Shown here piece after piece: positions 1 to 5,673 of a stretch of DNA of 6,556 bases (its first letter is position 1; each line of letters begins with the position of its first letter). Under the pieces are notes generated by a model, which saw only the letters and a program-made list of their open reading frames with translations, ran no database searches and had not been told where the DNA came from. The position numbers were made by a program, and so were the translations under genes. Origin of the DNA: Lachnospiraceae bacterium (GTDB taxonomy: Bacteria > Bacillota > Clostridia > Lachnospirales > Lachnospiraceae); contig WQST01000135.1 in NCBI GenBank assembly GCA_009787745.1, positions 1 through 6,556 of the forward strand. Direction: 5' to 3'.

Positions 1-429
1 CAAATGTACCTCCTATCTGCTCCACGCTGTCAGTGTATTCCTGTTTTTATCTATTTTCGAATACTTACCGGGGCGGCCTAGCGCGGGGCCGGAAATACGG
101 ATGTCGCGTTCCTTGCAGTATTTCATGTTGTCACGGTTTCGGTATATCTTATCAACCGGAACTCGTTCCGGGTAGAAGCCCTCACGCTCACGGTAACGTT
201 CAATTGTCTCTTGTAACACTAAGCTTTCATTATAGGCATCGAATGATATCTTTTCTATCCGTCCATAACCGTTTACAATGCTTAGGTCTAGCTTTGCTCC
301 AAACTCAACCGCCATCTTAGCTTTTCCCCTAACTATCGGGTGGATGTAAGGTTGTGCTATGAATGTTGTATCGTACATGTGCTTTTGCTGTTCATAAACT
401 TTATCAAGAGTCGAAAGAAGGCATAAGAT
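1..429 (-). pseudogene. Decayed IS5-type transposase fragment (left-truncated by window)
   Basis: The minus-strand reading frame from about 420 to the left edge resembles the middle of IS5-superfamily DDE transposases. Recognisable blocks in order are LDKVYEQQKHMYD, QPYIHPIVRGKAKMAVEFGAK, VDKIYRNRDN (which holds the second catalytic Asp of the family) and SGPALGRP. An in-frame stop lies just upstream, at about 438, and no N-terminal third is present, so the 5' end is missing. At a run of five T (44-48, five A on the coding strand) the frame breaks and ends at a stop at 13-15. Shifting by one base restores QEYTDSVEQI, which matches the family, so one A was probably lost. Compared with relatives as I recall them, about nine residues also seem to be missing between MYD and QPY, and the final Glu-containing motif looks altered. 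Together these point to a dead remnant. The rest lies outside the window. The family call is confident; the exact IS group is not. Confidence 0.85.
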
Positions 430-441
430 ATTCTTTTCCTA

Positions 442-2229
442 TTATCCATTATCCGCTTCATTTGTTATGCACTTCTCATTAATTAATAAACCAAAGCAAA
501 ACGGAAAACACATGTAGAGTGGTACCATATATCTTAAGTTCGCTAATGGTCCCGCCATATGAGTCAGAGCGAAAATAAGTGCCGGCCAAAATAATACGCT
601 CAACTTTGAGCATTTCTTAACATAACATAGTACTAACCCAAAAAGAAATAACCAAATTATCGCACCGATATTAGAAATAAAACCAATCACCGGCATGCGT
701 TGTAGTACTGCCTCTTCGACTATTGGCTCATACAATTTATACAGTCCCTTTAGTTTCGACTTACGTTTAACATCATAATACTCGTTTTCAATGTTGGTCT
801 CAATGTATCCTATACCAGATAGTGAATCAGGATGAGCTACATCAGGATACCAGTATGCTAAATTTAAGTTGAGAGCCGCATCAAAATAATCCATTGGATA
901 CGCAAGAAATAAGCGCCAATAAAACCGCCAATAGAAATAATTATTTTCATTCAACACCTTTATATCCAGTACCTCTTTAATTGGGTCTGCATTACGAAGC
1001 TTGTGGATATCTTTAATTTTACCGGGTAATAGCTTCGCAATTGCATCTTTATCTTCTTGATTTAACTCCGCTCCATGTCTCTTATACACAAGCGCAATTT
1101 GTTGTATTGGCAATGACAACATTTCTCTTTTATTAACCGGTACGACGCCTAGGATATTATAGCCCGGACCGCTAATCAGCAAATATATCAAAACTACTGT
1201 TCCGCCGTATATAGATATTTTTACCCAATATCTACGAAACAAAAATATTGTTGGTATCAAAGACAAGCATAATATATAAATTGCATTATGTCGCAAAAAT
1301 AACAATGCTAAGACATTAATAGTCAAAATAATTAGTTTTCTTTTATCTACTAAAATCACCTTATTAACGATGCATATTTCATATAATTGAACCAAAAAAT
1401 AAGCATATAAACCGCCGAACAAAACATCTTTAGTCGGTATAAATGACATCGCCGATATGACCGGAAAAAAACATAGAAATAGTAATATTGTAACAATTAC
1501 TAATTGATTAACTCTGAATTTTTTTAACCGTGATAATGAAAGTGAAAAAATTGATGATAGCACTAGCATTTGAATAATAGAATATAATACTAAACCTGCC
1601 TCATCGCTACCAAAGATATTTTTTCCGAAATTATAAATGCTACCCAGAAACCATGTATGCAGGATAGGATGATGATTGTACAAAAACTTAGTATCATATA
1701 CGATGAGCTGTCCTATTGCATCGTAAGATAGTGTACCGGGATAAAACGCCAACCAAATCGGAAGCCAACATAAGAATATAACCAACCAAAAATATAAAAA
1801 ATTTAATTTTTCAAATTTTGCATAAATGGTATATTTCTTTAAGTCGATTTTTGTCAGTATATCAAACAGCAATGCTAAACTGATAAATATAAAATAAGTG
1901 AATCCGAGTATTATTACAATACTCCGAAAAAACAGACCAAAAGTTCCTAACACCGCCGATAAACTACCAGTCCGATAGATACTGTCACCAAATACCAACG
2001 CCGAAGAAATCATCAACGCATATATCGTTGCACCTCTCTTTACATCTCTCGTAAAACTTCTATTTCTATATTGATATACCGTGAGTAAGATTGCGCCAAA
2101 CAAAAAAATATTAACTATGCTATTTTTATAATTGGTATTATTATAAAAAAAATAACAATTAATAGAATACATAGACAACATTGTCATAAGCAAAGTCATA
2201 CTATCGCATATGATTTTTTTTAAAGTCAT
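442..2229 (-). CDS. Large multi-pass membrane protein, DUF6020-like, possible GT-C glycosyltransferase
   Basis: This 595-residue protein has about 13-14 hydrophobic segments. The N-terminal half holds several (roughly residues 10-28, 38-53, 67-83, 102-124, 143-162, 212-231, 242-260, 268-286, 298-311, 316-332 and 338-353). A soluble stretch follows at about 360-510, then three more segments near the C-terminus (514-536, 543-558, 567-584). Conserved-looking motifs are YPGTLSYD (163-170), HHPILH (186-191), TKD (266-268) and RYMVPLY (566-572). An acidic residue in the first extracellular loop, followed by HHP and a TKD loop, is the layout I associate with DUF6020 proteins and, more loosely, with polytopic GT-C enzymes that move sugars from lipid carriers. 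That function is inference. The ATG start has an AAAGGA ribosome binding site about 10 bases upstream. The gene begins 30 bases after tRNA-Ser on the same strand and may be read from the tRNA promoter. It is visibly more AT-rich than proB or DUF1015, and a dead transposase abuts its stop, which hints at horizontal acquisition. Confidence 0.8.
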   Translation of the reverse strand: MTLKKIICDSMTLLMTMLSMYSINCYFFYNNTNYKNSIVNIFLFGAILLTVYQYRNRSFTRDVKRGATIYALMISSALVFGDSIYRTGSLSAVLGTFGLFFRSIVIILGFTYFIFISLALLFDILTKIDLKKYTIYAKFEKLNFLYFWLVIFLCWLPIWLAFYPGTLSYDAIGQLIVYDTKFLYNHHPILHTWFLGSIYNFGKNIFGSDEAGLVLYSIIQMLVLSSIFSLSLSRLKKFRVNQLVIVTILLFLCFFPVISAMSFIPTKDVLFGGLYAYFLVQLYEICIVNKVILVDKRKLIILTINVLALLFLRHNAIYILCLSLIPTIFLFRRYWVKISIYGGTVVLIYLLISGPGYNILGVVPVNKREMLSLPIQQIALVYKRHGAELNQEDKDAIAKLLPGKIKDIHKLRNADPIKEVLDIKVLNENNYFYWRFYWRLFLAYPMDYFDAALNLNLAYWYPDVAHPDSLSGIGYIETNIENEYYDVKRKSKLKGLYKLYEPIVEEAVLQRMPVIGFISNIGAIIWLFLFGLVLCYVKKCSKLSVLFWPALIFALTHMAGPLANLRYMVPLYMCFPFCFGLLINEKCITNEADNG

Positions 2230-2259
2230 CAGCTTATATCCTTTGTAATAACCGACTAG

Positions 2260-2345
2260 CGGAGGATGAGGGATTCGAACCCCCGTGCCCGTGAAGGCAA
2301 ACGGTTTTCAAGACCGCCGCGTTATGACCGCTTCGCTAATCCTCC
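2260..2345 (-). tRNA. tRNA-Ser (anticodon UGA)
   Basis: The 86-base minus-strand sequence folds as a class II tRNA. The acceptor arms GGAGGAT and ATCCTCC pair fully. The anticodon loop reads CTTGAAA, giving anticodon TGA (serine, UCA/UCN codons). The T arm has GGGGG-TTCGAAT-CCCTC. Between them is a long variable arm with a TGCC/GGCA stem, as expected for tRNA-Ser. The base after the acceptor stem is G, the usual serine discriminator. CCA is not encoded (CTA follows the G), so it must be added after transcription. A near-consensus promoter lies just upstream. The start of the membrane-protein gene is only 30 bases past its 3' end, and no terminator separates them. Confidence 0.97.
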
Positions 2346-2361
2346 GAGTGATACAAGTCAT

Positions 2362-2390
2362 ATTCTAACAAACAATTTTCGTAGTGTCAA
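2362..2390 (-). promoter_or_regulatory. Sigma-70-type promoter of tRNA-Ser
   Basis: On the minus strand a perfect -35 TTGACA (2385-2390) is followed after exactly 17 bases by TAGAAT (2362-2367), a 5/6 match to the -10 consensus. The predicted start is about 10 bases before the mature tRNA 5' end at 2345. Strength and position fit a tRNA promoter. It may also serve the downstream membrane-protein gene. Confidence 0.85.
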
Positions 2391-2404
2391 CTACTAAAAT
2401 TTAA

Positions 2405-2426
2405 TCAATGCGAACCTCAATGCGAA
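2405..2426. repeat. Two direct copies of TCAATGCGAA (12-bp period)
   Basis: TCAATGCGAA occurs at 2405-2414 and again at 2417-2426, separated by CC. It lies between the DUF6273 stop and the tRNA promoter. No function is evident; it could be a small local duplication. Confidence 0.6.
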
Positions 2427-2451
2427 TCATCCTGAGCAACAAAGGATCTCA
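2427..2451. repeat. Degenerate dispersed repeat of the TCATCCTGAG...AAGGATCTCA type
   Basis: The stretch begins TCATCCTGAGC and ends AAAGGATCTCA, so ATCCT and AGGAT arms flank a short loop. A related sequence sits at 5406-5429 (TCCTGAGCGCAGCGAAGGAT). I recall this motif as a common intergenic repeat in Bacillota genomes, but cannot check that here. This copy lies just downstream of the DUF6273 gene. Confidence 0.55.
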
Positions 2452-2467
2452 CTTCACCGATATCCAA

Positions 2468-3178
2468 TCACAGCTTCACCCACATCGCGGGGCGAACACC
2501 TGCGGTTGTATTGATGATATCGCCGCCTAAGTCGATTGTTCCGTCTTCACGGATAATTGCCGCAGATGTCTCATCGCGCCCTGCGGAGCGCAGCCAGTAC
2601 CTGAAATTTTCACCGAACTCATTTTTGGCACTATGGAGACCGCAATATTCATCTGTGATAAGGCAAGGCTTAGTTTTATCAACAGGCGTATCATGAGGCC
2701 AACTTTTTTTCGATAGCTGACCGCTGTCACCCATGTAGGCCGCTATTTCATCAAGGCTGAGTAAGAAAATTTTATCAACGGTATCATTTCCGCCATTTGT
2801 CGTGAACCATGGAGTTTCACGATTTGATACATTCGTTTCGATAATTTTTTCTTTATCTTCGCTACAGAACTTCGAGAAAAAAGCATTATTCAGATATTCT
2901 CTGATATCAGATGTTTCCCAAGTAACTCCTTCTAACGTCTTGTGGTATTTCATTGGGTTGATAGCAAGCAACCTACATGCAAACAAAAAGAATGTCCCTT
3001 CTTCCTCATCCTTATTAAGAACTATCCACGAATAAGTCCCGAAGCGAACAATATCACCGCTTTTGGATGTCATACTAAGCGGATCAATATATCCTGTTTG
3101 TAAAAATCGGTCAATTTGTTCGACATGCATTGTTAATTTACTGATATCTTTCCAAAAAATATTCTTCCGTTCCTCCAT
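2468..3178 (-). CDS. DUF6273 domain protein
   Basis: The protein has about 236 residues from the ATG at 3178. The frame stays open to a TTG at 3223, and another ATG lies at 3190. I prefer 3178 because AGGAG lies just upstream, although the spacing is short (about 4 bases). The longer TTG version has no ribosome binding site and overlaps a dispersed repeat at 3218-3230. After a short charged N-terminal helix, the body matches DUF6273. Numbered from the TTG, these blocks are GDIVRFGTYSWIVLN (56-70), VTWETSDIREYLNNAFF (100-116), DKIFLLSLDEIAAYM (150-164), FRYWLRSAG (207-215) and AGVRPAMWVKL (241-251). This domain is frequent in Clostridia and is often attached to secreted or surface proteins, but no signal peptide or membrane segment is seen here, so this one looks cytoplasmic. 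Its biochemical role is unknown. It follows proB by about 65 bases and may be its last co-transcribed gene. Confidence 0.85.
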   Translation of the reverse strand: MEERKNIFWKDISKLTMHVEQIDRFLQTGYIDPLSMTSKSGDIVRFGTYSWIVLNKDEEEGTFFLFACRLLAINPMKYHKTLEGVTWETSDIREYLNNAFFSKFCSEDKEKIIETNVSNRETPWFTTNGGNDTVDKIFLLSLDEIAAYMGDSGQLSKKSWPHDTPVDKTKPCLITDEYCGLHSAKNEFGENFRYWLRSAGRDETSAAIIREDGTIDLGGDIINTTAGVRPAMWVKL

Positions 3179-3217
3179 ATCTCTCCTCATTTGCTCTGCA
3201 TTTAATAAAGTGGTTAC

Positions 3218-3230
3218 GGGCAAGCCCGCA
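3218..3230. repeat. Short dispersed palindromic repeat, copy 1
   Basis: GGGCAAGCCCGCA here is identical to 6158-6170, and the match continues loosely with RTGAY. It can form a small GGGC/GCCC hairpin. It sits in the gap between the proB stop and the chosen DUF6273 start, where it might weakly affect read-through. No T-run follows on either strand, so it is not a typical terminator. Confidence 0.6.
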
Positions 3231-3243
3231 GTGACGATATTCG

Positions 3244-4062
3244 CTATATTTGTGCTTTGAATAATGTTCCTATTTGAATCCCTTCCAAAATATCGGGAAT
3301 ATTGTAAATGCGATCACCATTGGCGATGATCATATCAATCCCGGCTGCCGTAGCGATTTTCGCCGCTGTAATTTTGGTTATCATTCCCCCGGTACCGACA
3401 TCGGATTTAACACCTTTCGCCATTTCCAAAAGTTCATCATCTATTTTTTTGACACAATTAATGAAGACGGCATTTTCATTACTGCGAGGGTCGTCACTAT
3501 AAAGACCGTTGATATCAGAAAGCAAAATTAATAAATCGGCATGGGTAAGTTCGGCGATATAAGCCGAAAGGGTATCATTGTCGCCGAAATTATCGCTTTG
3601 GATTTCATCCGTTGAAATAGCGTCGTTTTCATTCATAATGGGAATTACGCCCAATTGGAGCAATTGCTCAAGCGTCCGCAATGTATTCGCCCGTGTTGTT
3701 TCATTCGTAATTACATTTTTGGTCACTAATATTTGCGCAATCGTCTGATTATATTCGGCAAATAAGCGTTGATATATCATCATCAATTGTGCTTGTCCAA
3801 CAGCGGAACATGCTTGTGATACCGCAAGTTCACGCGGTCTTTCTTTAATCCCAAGCGCTTTTCGTCCCGCCCCGATAGCGCCCGACGATACAATAATAAT
3901 TTCTTTATTGCGGTTACGGATATCGGTAAAAATGCGGACGTATTTTTCTAATTTCAGTAAATCAACATGCCCTGTTTCGGCATGGGTAATGTTAGACGTA
4001 CCGATTTTGACTACAATGCGTTTTTTGTCGCGAATATAGCTTCTGTCAATTATTGTCTCCAT
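3244..4062 (-). CDS. proB: Glutamate 5-kinase (proline biosynthesis), short form without PUA domain
   Basis: This cytoplasmic enzyme transfers phosphate from ATP to the gamma-carboxyl of glutamate, giving glutamyl 5-phosphate, the first step of proline synthesis. The 272 residues cover only the amino-acid-kinase domain. Visible motifs are VVKIGTS (17-23, nucleotide binding), SSGAIGAG (59-66), NENDA (144-148) and FGDND (159-163) in the glutamate site, LLSDINGLYSDDPR (180-193), and GTGGMITK (223-230) for ATP. The C-terminal PUA domain of the roughly 367-residue E. coli enzyme is absent. Short forms like this are normal in many Clostridia, so it is not a truncation. The ATG has AAAGGA six bases upstream, and a good promoter lies in the gap before it. 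The partner proA is not adjacent on either side in this window, which is less usual. Confidence 0.95.
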   Translation of the reverse strand: METIIDRSYIRDKKRIVVKIGTSNITHAETGHVDLLKLEKYVRIFTDIRNRNKEIIIVSSGAIGAGRKALGIKERPRELAVSQACSAVGQAQLMMIYQRLFAEYNQTIAQILVTKNVITNETTRANTLRTLEQLLQLGVIPIMNENDAISTDEIQSDNFGDNDTLSAYIAELTHADLLILLSDINGLYSDDPRSNENAVFINCVKKIDDELLEMAKGVKSDVGTGGMITKITAAKIATAAGIDMIIANGDRIYNIPDILEGIQIGTLFKAQI

Positions 4063-4098
4063 GTGTGTTCCTTTTATTTGCTAATATTGTTCTTCTTA

Positions 4099-4127
4099 TT
4101 TATACATCATTTCATAGTCATTATCAA
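4099..4127 (-). promoter_or_regulatory. Sigma-70-type promoter of proB
   Basis: On the minus strand TTGATA (4122-4127) is followed after 17 bases by TATAAA (4099-4104); each is a 5/6 match to consensus. It fits entirely in the 68-base gap between the DUF1015 stop and the proB start. proB, and probably DUF6273 after it, can therefore be transcribed independently of DUF1015. Confidence 0.65.
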
Positions 4128-4130
4128 GCT

Positions 4131-5372
4131 TTACTTTAAGGCGTGGATAAATAAGCCGCTTCGGAGTTTTGGTTCGAACCATGTCGATTTAGGCGGCATC
4201 AGTAAATTGGCATCAGCTACACTTAGGAGTTCCGCAATTGTTGTCGCATAAACAGAAAACGCAACCGTCATATCCAAAGAAACTCTTCTCTCCAGTTCTG
4301 AAAGCCCGCGAATACCGCCGATAAAATCTATCCGCTTATTCGTGCGCGGATCATCAATCCCCAAAATCGGTTTGAGTAAATTATCTTGTAAAATTGCGGC
4401 ATCCAGTCCGTTAATCGGGTCGTCTGATAAAAGTTCAGGCTTTACGGTCAAATGATACCAGCATCCGTCAAGGTACATACCAAATTCACCTTTGCATTTC
4501 GGATTCACTGCTTCATTTCCGTTATTTTTAATGGTAAAACCATGCTTTTCTATTTCCGCGATAAACTTCACTTTATCCATACCATTCAAATCAGTAACCG
4601 CCCTGTAGTAAGGCAAAATTTTTAACTGATCGTCGGGAAATAAAACTGTTAAGAAGCGATTATATTCTTCATCACCTGTATGCGCAGGGTTTTCATCCTT
4701 TCTTTTAAGCCCGACTTTTACGGCTGAAGCACAGCGGTGATGCCCGTCGGCTATATATATCGCGGGAATGCTTAAGAAGCTCTTATGCAAATTATCAATC
4801 ATTTCTTTTTGGTTAATGACCCAGACACGATGGCTAACATCGTCAGATGATGTAAAATCATATTCGGGGGGCGCTTTTTTTACTGCGAGAACGATTTCAT
4901 TAATAGCATTATTTGAGCGGTAAGCCATAAAAATAGGGCCTGTATGAGCATCAACTGTATCGATATGGCGAATACGGTCGATTTCTTTTTCGGGGCGGGT
5001 GTTTTCATGTTTTTTGATATGATTATTCTGATAATCGGAAATCGCGGAACAAGCGACAATACCTGTTTGCGTATGTTCGTTCATGGTCAATTCATAAATA
5101 TAATAACAGTCATTATCTTCTTTGATAAAAGTGCCTTCGTTTGTCATTTCTGCAAGGATTTCTTTTGCGCGCAGATAAACTTTTTCATCATATGTATCAA
5201 GATCTGCCGGAAAATTTGTTTCGGCGCGGTCTATTTTTAAAAAAGAAAGCGGTTCTTTTTTTACTATTTCGGTTGCTTCCTGTCGGTTATATACATCATA
5301 CGGAAGCGCCGCTATTTGTGACGCTAGGGATTTGATGGGGCGAATGGCTTTAAATGGGGTTATTTTCGGCAT
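4131..5372 (-). CDS. DUF1015 family protein
   Basis: The 413-residue protein is full length for DUF1015 and shows its hallmark blocks: ALPYDV (22-27) after a short N-terminal strand, KHENTRPEKE (121-130), IADGHHR (207-213), LLKPILGIDDPR (332-343), IDFIGG (348-353) and the C-terminal MPPKSTWFEPKLRSG (392-406). The conserved His, Asp, Glu and Arg residues suggest an enzyme or phosphate-binding protein, but to my knowledge no reaction is established. In Clostridia I recall this gene beside serine biosynthesis genes (serA, serC); here the neighbour is a proline gene instead, so the link to amino-acid metabolism is only suggestive. No signal peptide or membrane segment is present, so it is probably cytoplasmic. 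The ATG has a GGAG site seven bases upstream (CCGGAGAAAAAT). It is divergent from the Nudix gene across the repeat-bearing intergenic region. Confidence 0.9.
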   Translation of the reverse strand: MPKITPFKAIRPIKSLASQIAALPYDVYNRQEATEIVKKEPLSFLKIDRAETNFPADLDTYDEKVYLRAKEILAEMTNEGTFIKEDNDCYYIYELTMNEHTQTGIVACSAISDYQNNHIKKHENTRPEKEIDRIRHIDTVDAHTGPIFMAYRSNNAINEIVLAVKKAPPEYDFTSSDDVSHRVWVINQKEMIDNLHKSFLSIPAIYIADGHHRCASAVKVGLKRKDENPAHTGDEEYNRFLTVLFPDDQLKILPYYRAVTDLNGMDKVKFIAEIEKHGFTIKNNGNEAVNPKCKGEFGMYLDGCWYHLTVKPELLSDDPINGLDAAILQDNLLKPILGIDDPRTNKRIDFIGGIRGLSELERRVSLDMTVAFSVYATTIAELLSVADANLLMPPKSTWFEPKLRSGLFIHALK

Positions 5373-5405
5373 ATTTTTCTCCGGACGTAAGTTTATTATT
5401 TTGTC

Positions 5406-5429
5406 TCCTGAGCGCAGCGAAGGATGACA
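5406..5429. repeat. Dispersed repeat TCCTGAGCGCAGCGAAGGATGACA
   Basis: This is a better-preserved relative of 2427-2451, with TCCT and AGGA ends that can pair. It lies in the 5' leader region of the DUF1015 gene, 34 bases from its start codon. It is probably a genome-wide intergenic repeat with no gene-specific role; copy number cannot be judged from this window. Confidence 0.55.
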
Positions 5430-5454
5430 GAAACCTTAGTAGTAACACATTACT

Positions 5455-5483
5455 AGATTAACATAAATAAATTTACTTGACAA
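5455..5483 (-). promoter_or_regulatory. Possible promoter of DUF1015
   Basis: The minus strand has TTGTCA (5478-5483, 5/6 match) and, 17 bases later, TAATCT (5455-5460, a weak -10). The -10 is preceded by TGT, which gives an extended -10 feel. It would make a leader of roughly 75-80 bases that includes the repeat at 5406-5429. Its -35 touches the first bases of the 79-bp repeat array. Confidence 0.4.
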
Positions 5484-5487
5484 TCAT

Positions 5488-5513
5488 GATATAATGTCGC
5501 TAGACATTATATC
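5488..5513 (+). other. Hairpin 1, repeat copy 1 (11-bp stem, loop GCTA)
   Basis: GATATAATGTC and GACATTATATC are exact reverse complements around the loop GCTA. The left arm contains TATAAT (5490-5495), and by symmetry the right arm carries it on the other strand. The TG extension is present only on the plus strand. Confidence 0.85.
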
Positions 5514-5544
5514 GGCGCAGTTTTAGTGCGCATCCCCCGGAGGG

Positions 5545-5567
5545 CATGATTTCCAAAGGAAATCATG
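5545..5567 (+). other. Hairpin 4, repeat copy 1 (10-bp stem, loop AAA)
   Basis: CATGATTTCC and GGAAATCATG are exact reverse complements around AAA. No T-run follows on either strand, so it is not an intrinsic terminator. It shares its last base with hairpin 1 of copy 2. Confidence 0.85.
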
Positions 5568-5592
5568 ATATAATGACGTTAGTCATTATATC
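5567..5592 (+). other. Hairpin 1, repeat copy 2 (11-bp stem, loop GTTA)
   Basis: GATATAATGAC pairs exactly with GTCATTATATC. Compared with copy 1, the T-A pair at 5497/5504 is replaced by an A-T pair at 5576/5583, so pairing is kept by a double change. The loop changes from GCTA to GTTA. Confidence 0.85.
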
Positions 5593-5623
5593 GGCGCGGT
5601 TTTAGTGCGCATCCCCCGGAGGG

Positions 5624-5646
5624 CATGATTTCCGAAGGAAATCATG
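5624..5646 (+). other. Hairpin 4, repeat copy 2 (10-bp stem, loop GAA)
   Basis: It has the same stem as in copy 1; the only change is in the loop (AAA to GAA). It ends inside the extended -10 motif preceding the Nudix gene, so a DNA cruciform or bound protein here would compete with promoter use. Confidence 0.85.
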
Positions 5647-5653
5647 ATATAAT
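5645..5653 (+). promoter_or_regulatory. Extended -10 promoter (repeat-derived) for the Nudix gene
   Basis: TGATATAAT matches the extended -10 consensus TGNTATAAT exactly. No recognisable -35 lies 16-18 bases upstream. Transcription would start near 5660, right at the AAGGAGG ribosome binding site (5661-5667), giving an unusually short leader. The same motif in the two upstream copies (5487-5495, 5566-5574) would give longer, structured leaders. Confidence 0.5.
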
Positions 5654-5673
5654 GAATCTTAAGGAGGGCGAAT

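Larger units (their letters stand above)
5482..5654. repeat. 79-bp tandem repeat array, two copies plus 15 bp, hairpin-rich
   Basis: Copies start at 5482, 5561 and 5640, an exact 79-base period; the third stops after its first 15 bases (AATCATGATATAATG). Each full unit holds three clear inverted repeats. Hairpin 1 is an 11-bp stem GATATAATGTC with a 4-base loop. Hairpin 2 is a 5-bp GCGCA stem with loop GTTTTAG. Hairpin 4 is a perfect 10-bp stem CATGATTTCC with a 3-base loop. A weaker CCC/GGG stem lies between hairpins 2 and 4. The two full copies differ at only five positions, and all five keep the stems intact. Each copy also contains TGATATAAT, an extended -10 promoter motif. The array fills most of the 301-base gap between DUF1015 and the Nudix gene. 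No coding frame is apparent. It may be a member of an intergenic repeat family, a MITE-like remnant, or a structured RNA. Confidence 0.9.

Noticed and set aside
44..48. Programmed -1 frameshift in the transposase
   Set aside because: The heptamer is T-AAA-AAC, not canonical; the fragment also lacks its 5' end and seems to carry other deletions, so simple decay is likelier.
33..320. 95-residue plus-strand open frame
   Set aside because: It is the antisense shadow of the transposase fragment and has no ribosome binding site.
2527..2730. 67-residue minus-strand open frame overlapping DUF6273
   Set aside because: It lies in another frame inside the clearly recognised DUF6273 domain.
3180..3243. 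Separate promoter for the DUF6273 gene
   Set aside because: No convincing -35/-10 pair was found on the minus strand; read-through from proB is the simpler explanation.
5477..5495. TTGACA followed by TATAAT on the plus strand as a promoter
   Set aside because: Only 7 bases separate the two hexamers; a sigma-70 promoter needs about 17.
5482..5654. CRISPR array
   Set aside because: Direct copies are 79 bases long and contiguous with no unique spacers; no cas genes are present.
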